Assembly: GCA_964490245.1 (NCBI GenBank)
Contig: CAZBAF010000010.1
Coordinates: forward strand, 1-26,022
Direction: 5' to 3'
Length of the DNA: 26,022 nt
DNA from: CAZBAF01 sp964490245
Lineage (GTDB): Bacteria; Patescibacteriota; Saccharimonadia; Saccharimonadales; JACDBH01
In this document: positions 1 to 7,122 of the stretch, in pieces
How positions within the stretch are numbered: position 1 is the stretch's first letter
Layout: the number at the start of each line of letters is the position of its first letter
Position numbers and translations under genes: made by a program
Notes under the pieces: generated by a model
Databases searched by the model: none
Told to the model about the DNA's origin: nothing
Seen by the model: the letters and a program-made list of their open reading frames with translations, nothing else

Positions 1-2
1 CC

Positions 3-2354
3 CACACCGACAACCTGACTGACGGTACCTGGTATGTGCGGGTGCGGGCGCAGGATGCTTTAGGCAACCTGTCCGGCTGGTCGGCGGGCGAGGTCGAGAT
101 TGACGCTACCAATCCAACCAACCCCGGTGCGCCCGGCACTGATACGCCCACCAGCGATACAACGCCTTTCTGGACCTGGGACGCCAGCACTGACGCCGGG
201 GTGGGTTTGGGCACTCCGGCCTATGAGGTTCAGTGGTCGCAGGATGGCAGCTGGGCAGGCGGGATTTTTGACGATACCGCCAGTGCCAGCAACTTTACCC
301 ACAGCGTGCCGCTGGCCGACGGCACCTGGCATTTCCGCGTCCGGGCGGTGGATGAGGTCGGCAATGTTTCCGGGTGGTCAACAGGCGAGGTTGAAATTGA
401 TGCGTCAGTCCCGACCACACCAGGCGCGCCTAGCGCAGGAGGGGCATCGACCAAAAACACCACGCCAACCTGGACCTGGGATGCCAGCACTGACGCCGGT
501 GTGGGCTTAGGCACACCTTCGTACCAGGTGCAGTGGGCTGACAATACGGACTTTAGCGGTGCCAGCAGCGATACGGCCGACGGCGCCAGCTTTACTCATA
601 GCAATGATTTGTCTGAAGGTGTCTGGCATTTCCGCGTGCGTGCGGTCGATAAGGTAGGTAACCTGTCCGGCTGGTCGGCTGTCGGCACGGTCTATGTAGA
701 CACGGATACGCCCGAGCCGCCCGGCACACCCGGCACTGATGTATCACCGACCAACAACCGTACCCCTGTCTGGACCTGGACGGAAAGTACCGATGAAGGT
801 TATGGGTTCGGAGCCGAACCGTACCAGGTACAGTGGTCGCAGGACAGTGCGTTTGAGGATGAGGTCCAGGCGGGGGCGGCTGCGACCGAGTCATTTACAC
901 ACAGCGATCCGCTGGGTGACGGTACCTGGCATTTCCGCGTGCGGGCGGTGGATGACGCCGGCAACGAGTCAGAGTGGTCAGAACATGGCACGGTAGTAGT
1001 TGATGCCACGGCTCCGTCGGTGCCGGCCTCAGTTGCAACCGATACGCCCACCAAAAACACCACGCCAACCTGGACCTGGGACGCCAGCACCGATGCCGGG
1101 GTGGGCCTGCGTGATCCGGCTTACGAAGTGCAGTGGTCCCTCAGCGGCAGTTTTTCGAGCGGTATCAGCAGCGCAGAGGTCAACGAGCCGGCCTTTACCC
1201 ACAGCGTGCCGTTGACCGACGGCACTTGGCATTTCCGCGTCCGGGCGGTGGATGAGCTAGGCAATACTTCTGCCTGGTCGAGCGCTTCGGTTGCGGTTGA
1301 TAATACGCCGCCGGTCATAAGCGGCATTACCGTGATTGCCTCTGCAAACGGCGCCTTTATTCAGTGGACGACCAATGAGCCGGCCAGTTCGCAGGTGCAA
1401 TACGGGATTGCCGACCAGTTTGACAGTACTACCTCAAAGATGGATACCGATCCGCGCGCTACCAGCCACACCGTTTCTTTGGGCGAATTAAACGCCTGTA
1501 CCACATTAAGATTCCGGGTTGTCAGCGAAGACATGCTCGAGAACGCCTCTACCAGCCCGTCCGGTAGCTTTACGACAGCTGGCTGCAGCGGCAATGCGGC
1601 GGTAATGTCACAGACAAACCAGCTGATTGCTGCCGGTGGCGGCAATGTATCGCTGCTGTCAGGCTCGGCTGCTCTGGGGCTGAATATCCCGGCTGGCTTT
1701 AACGGCGAGGCGGCAGATTTTCAGATTAAACAGCTATCGCCGGCCGCCGCACTAGGGGGCATAGGGCAGCCGTTCGGCCGCCGGCTGGTCGGCAATCACG
1801 TGTATGATCTGAAGGCTTATACCCACACATCAACGCCACTGACGGTGTTCCAGAGTGCGCTCAGCCTAAGCATAACCTACGCGCCGCACGAGACAGCCGG
1901 TTTTGAGGTGCCGACTTTTGCCGTGTTCCGGCACGACGGCAATGCCTGGCAGCCGCTCAGCGGCTGTTCGGTTAACACCTCAACCCGGACGGTGACGTGC
2001 CAGACAGGCGGCTTTTCGGTCTTTGGATTGTTCGGTATACCGGCTACTGCCGCTGCGCCCGCCCCTCTGCCCGAAGGCAGCGGGGTGACAGATCCTGATC
2101 CGGAGCCGCCTGTCTCTGTACCGTCAAAACCACAGACTAGTGATGCAGATAAAGAACCGGGCCAAGCTGAGGCCGCCCGTGACAGTCGCGGGCTGAGTGC
2201 TGCTTTCACTAAAGTCGTCACTACCATTACCCGGCGGCCCGTCTGGTGGGCCAGCGCAGCGCTGCTGCTGACGGCAATTGCCGGGCTATTTGTTTTAAAG
2301 CGGCGGCGGCGCAGGGAAGAGCATGTACCGTATGGCATTCATCGGGATAAATAA
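3..2354 (+). CDS. Large repeat-containing surface protein, 5'-truncated by the window
   Basis: The reading frame is open to the first base, and residues before the GTG at 36 continue the repeat (HTDNLTDGTWY), so that GTG is not the real start. The visible part has one partial and four full Ig/Fn3-like repeats of about 100 residues; each carries a W-T-W-D-A-S-T-D motif, an E/Q-V-Q-W strand and D-G-T-W-H-F-R-V-R-A-V-D. Then come a divergent Fn3-type domain (about 1310-1590), an unrecognised beta-rich domain ending in F-S-V-F-G-L-F, a Pro/Glu/Asp stalk, and a C-terminal membrane helix (about 2241-2297) followed by K-R-R-R-R-R. This looks like an extracellular adhesin or host-contact protein held by a C-terminal anchor with a short cytoplasmic tail. 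The next gene starts 8 bp after the stop, so they probably form one operon. The ligand cannot be told from sequence. Confidence 0.85.
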   Translation, partial: HTDNLTDGTWYVRVRAQDALGNLSGWSAGEVEIDATNPTNPGAPGTDTPTSDTTPFWTWDASTDAGVGLGTPAYEVQWSQDGSWAGGIFDDTASASNFTHSVPLADGTWHFRVRAVDEVGNVSGWSTGEVEIDASVPTTPGAPSAGGASTKNTTPTWTWDASTDAGVGLGTPSYQVQWADNTDFSGASSDTADGASFTHSNDLSEGVWHFRVRAVDKVGNLSGWSAVGTVYVDTDTPEPPGTPGTDVSPTNNRTPVWTWTESTDEGYGFGAEPYQVQWSQDSAFEDEVQAGAAATESFTHSDPLGDGTWHFRVRAVDDAGNESEWSEHGTVVVDATAPSVPASVATDTPTKNTTPTWTWDASTDAGVGLRDPAYEVQWSLSGSFSSGISSAEVNEPAFTHSVPLTDGTWHFRVRAVDELGNTSAWSSASVAVDNTPPVISGITVIASANGAFIQWTTNEPASSQVQYGIADQFDSTTSKMDTDPRATSHTVSLGELNACTTLRFRVVSEDMLENASTSPSGSFTTAGCSGNAAVMSQTNQLIAAGGGNVSLLSGSAALGLNIPAGFNGEAADFQIKQLSPAAALGGIGQPFGRRLVGNHVYDLKAYTHTSTPLTVFQSALSLSITYAPHETAGFEVPTFAVFRHDGNAWQPLSGCSVNTSTRTVTCQTGGFSVFGLFGIPATAAAPAPLPEGSGVTDPDPEPPVSVPSKPQTSDADKEPGQAEAARDSRGLSAAFTKVVTTITRRPVWWASAALLLTAIAGLFVLKRRRRREEHVPYGIHRDK
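111..1310 (+). repeat. Four tandem 300-bp in-frame repeats in the surface-protein gene
   Basis: The word TGGACCTGG(G/A) falls at 171-180, 471-480, 771-780 and 1071-1080, exactly 300 bp apart, and ATTTCCGCGT recurs near 331, 628, 931 and 1231. Units run roughly 111-410, 411-707, 708-1010 and 1011-1310, with part of a further unit before 111. Units 1, 2 and 4 are close to identical around the W-T-W-D-A-S-T-D core, while unit 3 is more diverged. Such DNA-level identity suggests recent duplication or gene conversion. Confidence 0.9.
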
Positions 2355-2362
2355 GGGGTACT

Positions 2363-3331
2363 GTGGCTAAGCGCAAGCAGCCGGCGGTCCGGACGCCGGG
2401 GGCGGCTGTCGGGCTTGCGTGGAGTACCATACTCAACGCGCTTATTTTGCTGCTGGCCCTGTATGTGTTTTTACCCCAGATTGGGCGATTTCAGACCAGT
2501 ACGCAGCTGCTCAAACAGGCGCAGCCGGCCCTGGTCGCCGTGGCACTGACAGCGGTTTTTGTCACCTGCTTTTTTGCGGCCGGTGCCTATCGTCTGCTTG
2601 GAAAAAAGCGGCTGATGTACCGGCGGGTACTGGGCGTGCAGCTGGCCGGCCTGTTCGCGAACCGTCTGTTGCCGGCGGGCTTGGGCGGCATTAGTCTGAA
2701 CATGCGTTTTTTGGTGAAGTCACGGCACAGTCTGTCTGAGGCCGGTTCGGTGGCGGCCGCCAACAATCTGCTGGGGTTTTTGGCGCACCTGGTTTTACTG
2801 GGCACGGCTTTATCGGTGTCCCGCCGTCCAGTCGGGTTTGCGGTGAATATTGAGGTGCCGGATTTTGCGCTGTTTGTTTGCTTAGCTGTTTTTTGTGCCG
2901 GAGGTATCGTGGTGTGGGCGGCAAAAGGCCTGCGCCGGCGCATAGCAATAACCCTCCGCGAAGCAGCGCTGCATCTTATCAGGTATCGCAAACACCCCGC
3001 CCGTTTACTGCTGGCTGTGCTGTGTCAGGCAGCGGTAACCGTGCTGTATGCGGCCTGCTTTTATCTGTGTATTCGCGCCGTCGGGCTCAATCTGCCGCCA
3101 ACCGAAGTATTTTTGGCTTTCAGTCTGGGGGCAGCGGCCGCCGCGGTGACGCCTACCCCGGGCGGACTGGTGGGTGCCGAGGCTGGACTACTAGCTGGGC
3201 TGGTGGGTTATGGTCTGCCTGAGGCGGCTGCTTTGTCGGCGGTGCTGCTGTACCGGCTGCTGAGTTATTGGCTGCCGCTCCTGCCCGGTGCGGTCACGTT
3301 CAGGCTGCTGCAATGGCGCGGTGTCATCTGA
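2363..3331 (+). CDS. MprF/AglD-type integral membrane protein (LPG synthase transmembrane domain family)
   Basis: 322 aa, with several hydrophobic helices along its whole length. Motifs typical of the lysylphosphatidylglycerol-synthase transmembrane / UPF0104 family (PF03706) are present: N-R-L-L-P-A-G-L-G-G in the first half, and P-T-P-G-G-L-V-G-A-E followed by L-L-Y-R-L-L-S-Y-W-L-P near the C-terminus. Relatives act as lipid flippases or polyprenol-linked sugar-transfer partners. No cytosolic aminoacyl-transferase domain follows, so this is the membrane part alone. The GTG start is supported by AAGGGG at 2353-2358, 4 nt upstream, and the gene lies 8 bp after the surface-protein stop. Whether it modifies lipids or moves a carrier is not shown by the sequence. 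Confidence 0.75.
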   Translation: MAKRKQPAVRTPGAAVGLAWSTILNALILLLALYVFLPQIGRFQTSTQLLKQAQPALVAVALTAVFVTCFFAAGAYRLLGKKRLMYRRVLGVQLAGLFANRLLPAGLGGISLNMRFLVKSRHSLSEAGSVAAANNLLGFLAHLVLLGTALSVSRRPVGFAVNIEVPDFALFVCLAVFCAGGIVVWAAKGLRRRIAITLREAALHLIRYRKHPARLLLAVLCQAAVTVLYAACFYLCIRAVGLNLPPTEVFLAFSLGAAAAAVTPTPGGLVGAEAGLLAGLVGYGLPEAAALSAVLLYRLLSYWLPLLPGAVTFRLLQWRGVI

Positions 3332-3341
3332 GCAGGTAGTC

Positions 3342-3347
3342 TATAAT
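3342..3347 (+). promoter_or_regulatory. Candidate -10 box of uppP
   Basis: TATAAT ends 13 nt before the ATG of uppP, in a 29-bp intergenic gap without a ribosome-binding site. No good -35 is visible. The predicted transcript starts around 3354. Confidence 0.45.
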
Positions 3348-3360
3348 AGACAGGCAAGCT

Positions 3361-4173
3361 ATGGAGATTTTACAGGCAATTGTACTGGGTGTGGTTGAGG
3401 GGCTGACCGAATTTCTGCCGGTTTCCAGCACTGGCCACCTGGTTGTGGCCCAGGATCTGATGGGGTATAAAGACACCAGCAGGCTGTTCACAGTGGTGAT
3501 TCAAATGGGCGCAATTGCAGCGGTGCTGTGGTTTTATCGGCGTCAGCTGTGGCAGCTTGTGGCTGGTCTGTACCGCAGAGATAAGGCAGTGCAGCGGTTC
3601 TGGTTGATGTGGATTGCGGCGACCATACCTGCCGGCGTACTCGGTTTATTTTTAGAAACCCGGCTGGAGACGTACGCAGTATCGTTGACCGTAGCGATCG
3701 CGCTGATTATCGGCGGTATTGCCATCTGGCTGATCGAAACATACCACCGCGTGCCACCGCCCAAAAAAGAGGCCCGGCTGGAGACACTGACCTTTCGGCA
3801 GGCGCTGCAGATAGGCTTGTTCCAGGTTTTGGCCCTGATTCCGGGTGTCTCGCGGTCGGGGGCCACCATTATGGGCGGTCTGCTGTCGGGTGTGGACAGG
3901 GTAACGGCAACGGCCTTTTCGTTTTATTTGGGCATACCGGTCCTGCTGCTGGCGGGCAGCTACAAGCTGGCAATTGACGACGTGTCTACCATAGACGGCA
4001 GTGCGCCGGCGCTGATAGCTGGTATCGTGACGGCATTTATTACAGCCCTGATTGTCATTGGCTGGCTGCTGCGTTACGTTTCAAAACACGATTTCAAAAT
4101 ATTCGCGTATTACCGGATTGTTCTGGGGCTGATCCTGCTGTTGCTTATGGCCTCCGGCACCATCCAATCTTGA
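3361..4173 (+). CDS. uppP: Undecaprenyl-diphosphatase (BacA/UppP family)
   Basis: 270 aa, normal length for the family. It dephosphorylates undecaprenyl diphosphate at the membrane to recycle the lipid carrier for peptidoglycan and surface-glycan precursors. The first catalytic motif is E-G-L-T-E-F-L-P-V-S-S-T-G-H, with Glu13, Glu17 and His26. The second is I-P-G-V-S-R-S-G-A-T at about residues 160-169, with Arg165 as the conserved phosphate-binding arginine. About seven to eight hydrophobic helices are visible. No Shine-Dalgarno sequence precedes the ATG; a TATAAT at 3342-3347 ends 13 nt upstream, so the transcript would have a leader of only a few bases. It follows the MprF/AglD-like gene, which fits an envelope-lipid neighbourhood. 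Confidence 0.95.
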   Translation: MEILQAIVLGVVEGLTEFLPVSSTGHLVVAQDLMGYKDTSRLFTVVIQMGAIAAVLWFYRRQLWQLVAGLYRRDKAVQRFWLMWIAATIPAGVLGLFLETRLETYAVSLTVAIALIIGGIAIWLIETYHRVPPPKKEARLETLTFRQALQIGLFQVLALIPGVSRSGATIMGGLLSGVDRVTATAFSFYLGIPVLLLAGSYKLAIDDVSTIDGSAPALIAGIVTAFITALIVIGWLLRYVSKHDFKIFAYYRIVLGLILLLLMASGTIQS

Positions 4174-4202
4174 GGGGCGGTTGGCAGGCGGATGCGTGCG
4201 GA

Positions 4203-4211
4203 TGGTAAGAT
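4203..4211 (+). promoter_or_regulatory. Extended -10 (TGG-TAAGAT) within a small palindrome
   Basis: TGG followed by TAAGAT lies 12 nt before the ATG at 4224. It is inside the palindrome TGGTA-AGA-TACCA (4203-4215), so the other strand reads TGG-TATCTT, also a weak extended -10. A weak TTGGCA (4181-4186) is 19 bp upstream. The site may be bidirectional. Confidence 0.35.
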
Positions 4212-4223
4212 ACCATAAGCATC

Positions 4224-4889
4224 ATGTATCAAGTAGGGAAAAGAACACGTCGGCAAAAAAACTCCAAAGTATTGCTGCAAGTAGCGGCGGTGCTTGGCAT
4301 AGCTCTGGTGGCGGTGGCGCTGATTCTGCATAATGACATTTCCAAAAGCACCGGTCCAAAGACCAGTGTGCCTATTATTACCGAAGTCGGCGGCGTAGAA
4401 GACAGCACCATTACCATCAACGAGCCGCTGTTTATGCTCAAGCTGCCGAGCGACTGGAAGCAGACAAACCGCGTGCAGAGCCGGGCGGCCAACTACTATG
4501 AGTGGCAGTCAACCAAAAAGGGCGGGGATGACCGTCGTCTGCGGCTGCACATTGATACCCTCCCGACCTCTTACAAGATTGTCAGGCTCCAGCCGGTCAG
4601 ACCGAACGGCAATTCCTTGCTGCTTGGCAATCTGTCTGACGACTGCATTAATTTTGGCGGGCCTGAGCGCCGCCAGAGCAATGCGCCATTCCAGGCCAGG
4701 TGGGAGAACGTGCTTTTTACGTGCGATCCGGTGACGGCTAATCAGACCATCGGTACTGGCACGGTTGAGGGCGGTATTGCTGCGCGTCTGGGCGGGCATA
4801 GCTACTTTTTTTACTACGAGGACCACAATATCCGGCCCGATGATAAGATTTTGCAGGATATTTTGCAGAGCTTTCAGGCGAAACATTGA
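4224..4889 (+). CDS. Membrane-anchored protein of unknown function with a PsbP-like 'P-x-D-W' segment
   Basis: 221 aa. A basic N-terminus (K-R-T-R-R-Q-K) is followed by one hydrophobic helix at about residues 18-38; the rest should lie outside the membrane. The outer part begins with F-M-L-K-L-P-S-D-W-K, the same sort of opening as the V-P-D-D-W / A-P-A-G-W motifs in the protein at 20965-21993, and reminiscent of PsbP/Mog1-like folds. Two cysteines (in D-D-C-I-N and T-C-D-P) could form a disulfide. No Shine-Dalgarno is seen. I do not recognise a named family; it is probably a lineage-specific envelope protein. Confidence 0.7.
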   Translation: MYQVGKRTRRQKNSKVLLQVAAVLGIALVAVALILHNDISKSTGPKTSVPIITEVGGVEDSTITINEPLFMLKLPSDWKQTNRVQSRAANYYEWQSTKKGGDDRRLRLHIDTLPTSYKIVRLQPVRPNGNSLLLGNLSDDCINFGGPERRQSNAPFQARWENVLFTCDPVTANQTIGTGTVEGGIAARLGGHSYFFYYEDHNIRPDDKILQDILQSFQAKH

Positions 4890-4914
4890 CTAAACATAAG
4901 TATTTTGGTATAAT
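4886..4914 (+). promoter_or_regulatory. Strong sigma70-type promoter (P1) with CATAAG in the spacer, facing an antisense gene
   Basis: TTGACT (4886-4891), a 17-bp spacer containing AACATAAG, and TATAAT (4909-4914) preceded by TGG (extended -10). The -35 overlaps the stop codon of the upstream gene. Rightward transcription would start near 4921 and run into the 3' end of the response-regulator gene on the opposite strand; no plus-strand gene follows. A 14-bp perfect palindrome (CTCTGCCGGCAGAG, 4943-4956) and a short hairpin (CCGGC-TGTG-GCCGG, 4965-4978) lie just downstream. Confidence 0.6.
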
Positions 4915-4978
4915 ATAAAGATATACCTTTTTCTCAATTGGGCTCTGCCGGCAGAGACTGTAATCCGGCTGTGGCCGG

Positions 4979-5758
4979 CTAAAGTGCTCTGTCTTCGGGC
5001 GGCAGTTCGCCGGGGGCGGCAGAGTCGGCCGGGGCGTTATCGGCAGGTTGATCGGCTGTCTCGTTGTCGGTGCCGACGCTGGCAAAAGCATCGGCAATAG
5101 CCTGGGCGGTTGCGGAAGTCGGTTCTGCCGGTTGCGTTGTGTGGGCTGGCGATGCAGCAGGCTGATCGGACTGCTCCAGCTCGGCCGGGGTCTGATCGTC
5201 GGCTGACGGCGTCTGATCGGGTGCGGCCGGTTGGTTTTCGTTGCCGCCTTGAAAGCGCGTGCCGCTTAATGGGTCGGCAGAGGTGTGGTCAGGCGGCGGC
5301 CCGGAGGGATCGGCATGGGCAACCTCTGTTTTGGCGGTTTGTGCCAGCAGTACGTCTTCGGCCTGTCCGGCGGGCTTTAAGATTACTTCCACCAGCTTGT
5401 CCAGCTGATCGTTGCTGAGGTTGGCCTTGACCGCATAGCCCTCAATGCCCAGGTTGCGCAAGCCCGCCGGCGCCTCGGTCTCGTTCAGGTTGGAGATGAT
5501 CATAACTTTAATGTCCTTGCCCCAGTCTGATTCACGCATGCGCTCCAGCACCTGGTCGCCGGCTACTTTAGGCACCATCAGATCCAGCAGCACCAGATCA
5601 GGCAGCTCCCGCTCTATGACCGTCAGCGCCTGCACGCCGTCGTAGGCAGCAAAAACGGTGTAGCCCAGCAGTTCAAGCCGGGTCTTGTAAATATCAGACA
5701 GTGCCTGATTATCTTCTACAATTACAATTTTTTGGGCAGCGCCGAATTGTGTTGTCAT
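4979..5758 (-). CDS. Stand-alone response-regulator receiver protein with a long acidic disordered tail
   Basis: 259 aa. Residues about 10-128 form a complete CheY-like receiver: acidic pocket Glu15/Asp16, phospho-acceptor Asp59 in L-L-D-L-M-V-P, Ser89 in I-I-S-N, and Lys111 in Y-A-V-K-A. After it, about 125 residues rich in Asp, Pro, Ala, Gln and Glu contain no recognisable output domain. No histidine kinase is nearby. It may act by binding a partner, as CheY-type single-domain regulators do, with the tail as a linker or sink. The ATG at 5758 has no clear Shine-Dalgarno; a TAAAAT-like -10 lies about 9 nt upstream on the minus strand. Confidence 0.85.
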   Translation of the reverse strand: MTTQFGAAQKIVIVEDNQALSDIYKTRLELLGYTVFAAYDGVQALTVIERELPDLVLLDLMVPKVAGDQVLERMRESDWGKDIKVMIISNLNETEAPAGLRNLGIEGYAVKANLSNDQLDKLVEVILKPAGQAEDVLLAQTAKTEVAHADPSGPPPDHTSADPLSGTRFQGGNENQPAAPDQTPSADDQTPAELEQSDQPAASPAHTTQPAEPTSATAQAIADAFASVGTDNETADQPADNAPADSAAPGELPPEDRAL

Positions 5759-5948
5759 GTCGGAATTATTTTAACCTAAGAGTTACCGCTTAGCCACACC
5801 AATAACGCCAGCCCTGATAGGCCGTAACCAGAATAAAGGCCTTGTTAACGGAATCGTAAACGGTGGAAAAAGTTTTCTGCCGGCTATATGACCGAACACG
5901 AACAGCGAATGACCAATATTTTTTAAAGAAGCCGGAGCCGGTAAATCA
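5759..5948. other. 190-bp intergenic stretch between two minus-strand genes
   Basis: No convincing reading frame. Close to the 3' end of the 5949-6749 gene is a CCGG-AG-CCGG element (about 5933-5942) that could be a weak minus-strand terminator, followed in that direction by a T-rich tract. The right side near 5768 is AT-rich and probably carries the promoter of the response-regulator gene. Confidence 0.3.
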
Positions 5949-6749
5949 CTACAGATAAAACCTAAGCCGGGCCTTTAAGGCAGCGCGGGTTGCAGTCAGA
6001 TTGTGCACTGGATAGACGAGTTTACGGGCAGCGCCGACAGCCTGCGCGGCGATGCGTGTGGAGTTTCGGGGTGTCGGCCTGACCCGGGTGCGCCCTTGTT
6101 TGTGATCTGTCCACAGATCGCGGGCGCTGTCTGCAAAAGTGCCAAATTCCATGGCGTGATCAGCCCATAGAGCAAATGCCTTAAATTCGGGTTGCTTCAT
6201 AACGGTGTCCGAGGCAGACCCGTGTATTAATACGCTGGTCTGTTTGGCCTCTTGTCGTAAGAGGTCTATGTATTCGTGCACATCCGTGCACTGCGCCTTG
6301 CTAATGGCATAAGAGCCAATGGCTCTGGCTGCTTTGCGTAACCTTTCCAGTTTTTCATTGGGCAATTCCACAACGCTATTTGCAAGCAGAGTGACGGCCG
6401 GAATCAGCCGGGGATCAACTTGTCCGGGGGTAGGCGATACCTCGAATAAGGTAGAAGTATTATCCAGTCCGTACTCGTACATTTTGCGGGCGGCTATTGG
6501 GTCGGATGATTCGTCGAGCAGGTCATCCAATAGCCCGGCGGCCGCCCCAACCCTTTTCCAGCGTTCGAAAGTTTCGGTATCAATCGTGAGGCCAAATCCT
6601 TCGGCAGCACCGCTCACGGTACTGATAGAAGATGTATATCCGCTTGCCATACAAACCCGGTACATGTTGCTGTCAACACGATTGTCACCAGGGAAGTCGT
6701 GTGCTGGACGGCGTATATCCGAAGCTCTCGCTCTAAACTCAGATGACAT
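5949..6749 (-). CDS. All-alpha protein resembling class I isoprenoid synthases (putative)
   Basis: 266 aa, predicted mostly helical. Two Asp-rich motifs stand out: L-L-D-D-L-L-D-E with Asp75, Asp76 and Asp79, and D-S-A-R-D-L-W-T-D-H-K-Q-G-R with Asp207, Asp211, Asp215 and Gly219-Arg220. The pair, about 130 residues apart, resembles the two metal-binding motifs of trans-prenyltransferases and of squalene/phytoene synthases, where the second motif is also followed by G-R. If correct, it would bind a prenyl diphosphate through Mg2+. The C-terminus is basic (A-R-L-R-F-Y-L), possibly membrane-facing. GAGG lies 3 nt before the ATG on the minus strand, supporting the start. The family call rests on motifs alone; it could be an unrelated helical protein. 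Confidence 0.45.
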   Translation of the reverse strand: MSSEFRARASDIRRPAHDFPGDNRVDSNMYRVCMASGYTSSISTVSGAAEGFGLTIDTETFERWKRVGAAAGLLDDLLDESSDPIAARKMYEYGLDNTSTLFEVSPTPGQVDPRLIPAVTLLANSVVELPNEKLERLRKAARAIGSYAISKAQCTDVHEYIDLLRQEAKQTSVLIHGSASDTVMKQPEFKAFALWADHAMEFGTFADSARDLWTDHKQGRTRVRPTPRNSTRIAAQAVGAARKLVYPVHNLTATRAALKARLRFYL

Positions 6750-6851
6750 TACCTCATAGTAAAATTATTTGACCAGTTTGCAAATTTTGCTAGAAAACGG
6801 ACAGGCAGGAAGACCCATTATATTTTATAAATAGTGACAACCAGACGGTTT

Positions 6852-6857
6852 TATAAT
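6852..6857 (+). promoter_or_regulatory. Candidate -10 box upstream of the structured RNA
   Basis: TATAAT at 6852-6857 would start a transcript near 6864, just before the candidate aptamer. No well-placed -35 is visible, so support is modest. Confidence 0.3.
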
Positions 6858-6884
6858 CGTTGACCGCATACTGTATCATATATG

Positions 6885-7080
6885 GCAAAAAACGCTAGGT
6901 GTAGCGTGGCAATGTGGTAAAAGACACTATATCTAGCGTAGGCGGAATGGTATAGACTAGTCAGTATTAACAGAAACATGCCGGAAGTGAGGTGAAATTC
7001 CTCCGCAGTGCCGCTACGGTTACAGCCCGATCTGGCAACAAGTCTCCCGAGCAGGAGCATTATACTGGCAACTCGTAAGG
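6885..7080 (+). ncRNA. Structured leader RNA, best resembling a cobalamin-type riboswitch
   Basis: A non-coding stretch with riboswitch-like signatures. GGAA, then a hairpin GAGG-TGAAAT-TCCTC (about 6990-7002), then GCAGTGCCGCTACGGTTA and AGCCCGA (to about 7030), in the order seen in cobalamin aptamers (GGGAA, GGTGaAAnTCC, GCnGtCCCGCnACtGT, AGCCCGA). A later AAGTC...GAGCAGGAG (about 7040-7058) partly resembles the B12 box, which is otherwise poorly kept. The ACGGTTACAG word also recalls the FMN aptamer, but the rest of that element is missing. An intrinsic terminator follows directly. I am fairly sure that this is a structured RNA and only moderately sure of its class. Confidence 0.5.
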
Positions 7081-7091
7081 CTAGTAGGTGA

Positions 7092-7122
7092 CCCTCGCTC
7101 AGGAAAAAGCGAGGGTATTTTT
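7092..7122 (+). terminator. Intrinsic terminator abutting the start codon of the next gene
   Basis: Perfect 8-bp stem CCCTCGCT (7092-7099) / AGCGAGGG (7108-7115), 8-nt loop, then TATTTTTAT. The ATG of the next gene begins at 7123, right after the T tract, so the hairpin fills the place where a ribosome-binding site would be. It could be the expression platform of the upstream RNA or the end of an independent ncRNA. Confidence 0.85.

Noticed and set aside
1877..2338. 153-codon minus-strand frame inside the surface-protein gene
   Set aside because: Lies opposite a clearly coding gene, has low-complexity composition and no initiation signals.
36..2354. GTG at 36 as the start of the surface-protein gene
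   Set aside because: The frame is open to the window edge and the upstream residues continue the repeat motif.
6980..7060. FMN riboswitch
   Set aside because: Shares GGTGAAATTCC and ACGGTTACAG words, but the first FMN half (GGGGC...ACCGGCGG) and the 3' GGATG-AGAAG end are missing; the cobalamin layout fits better.
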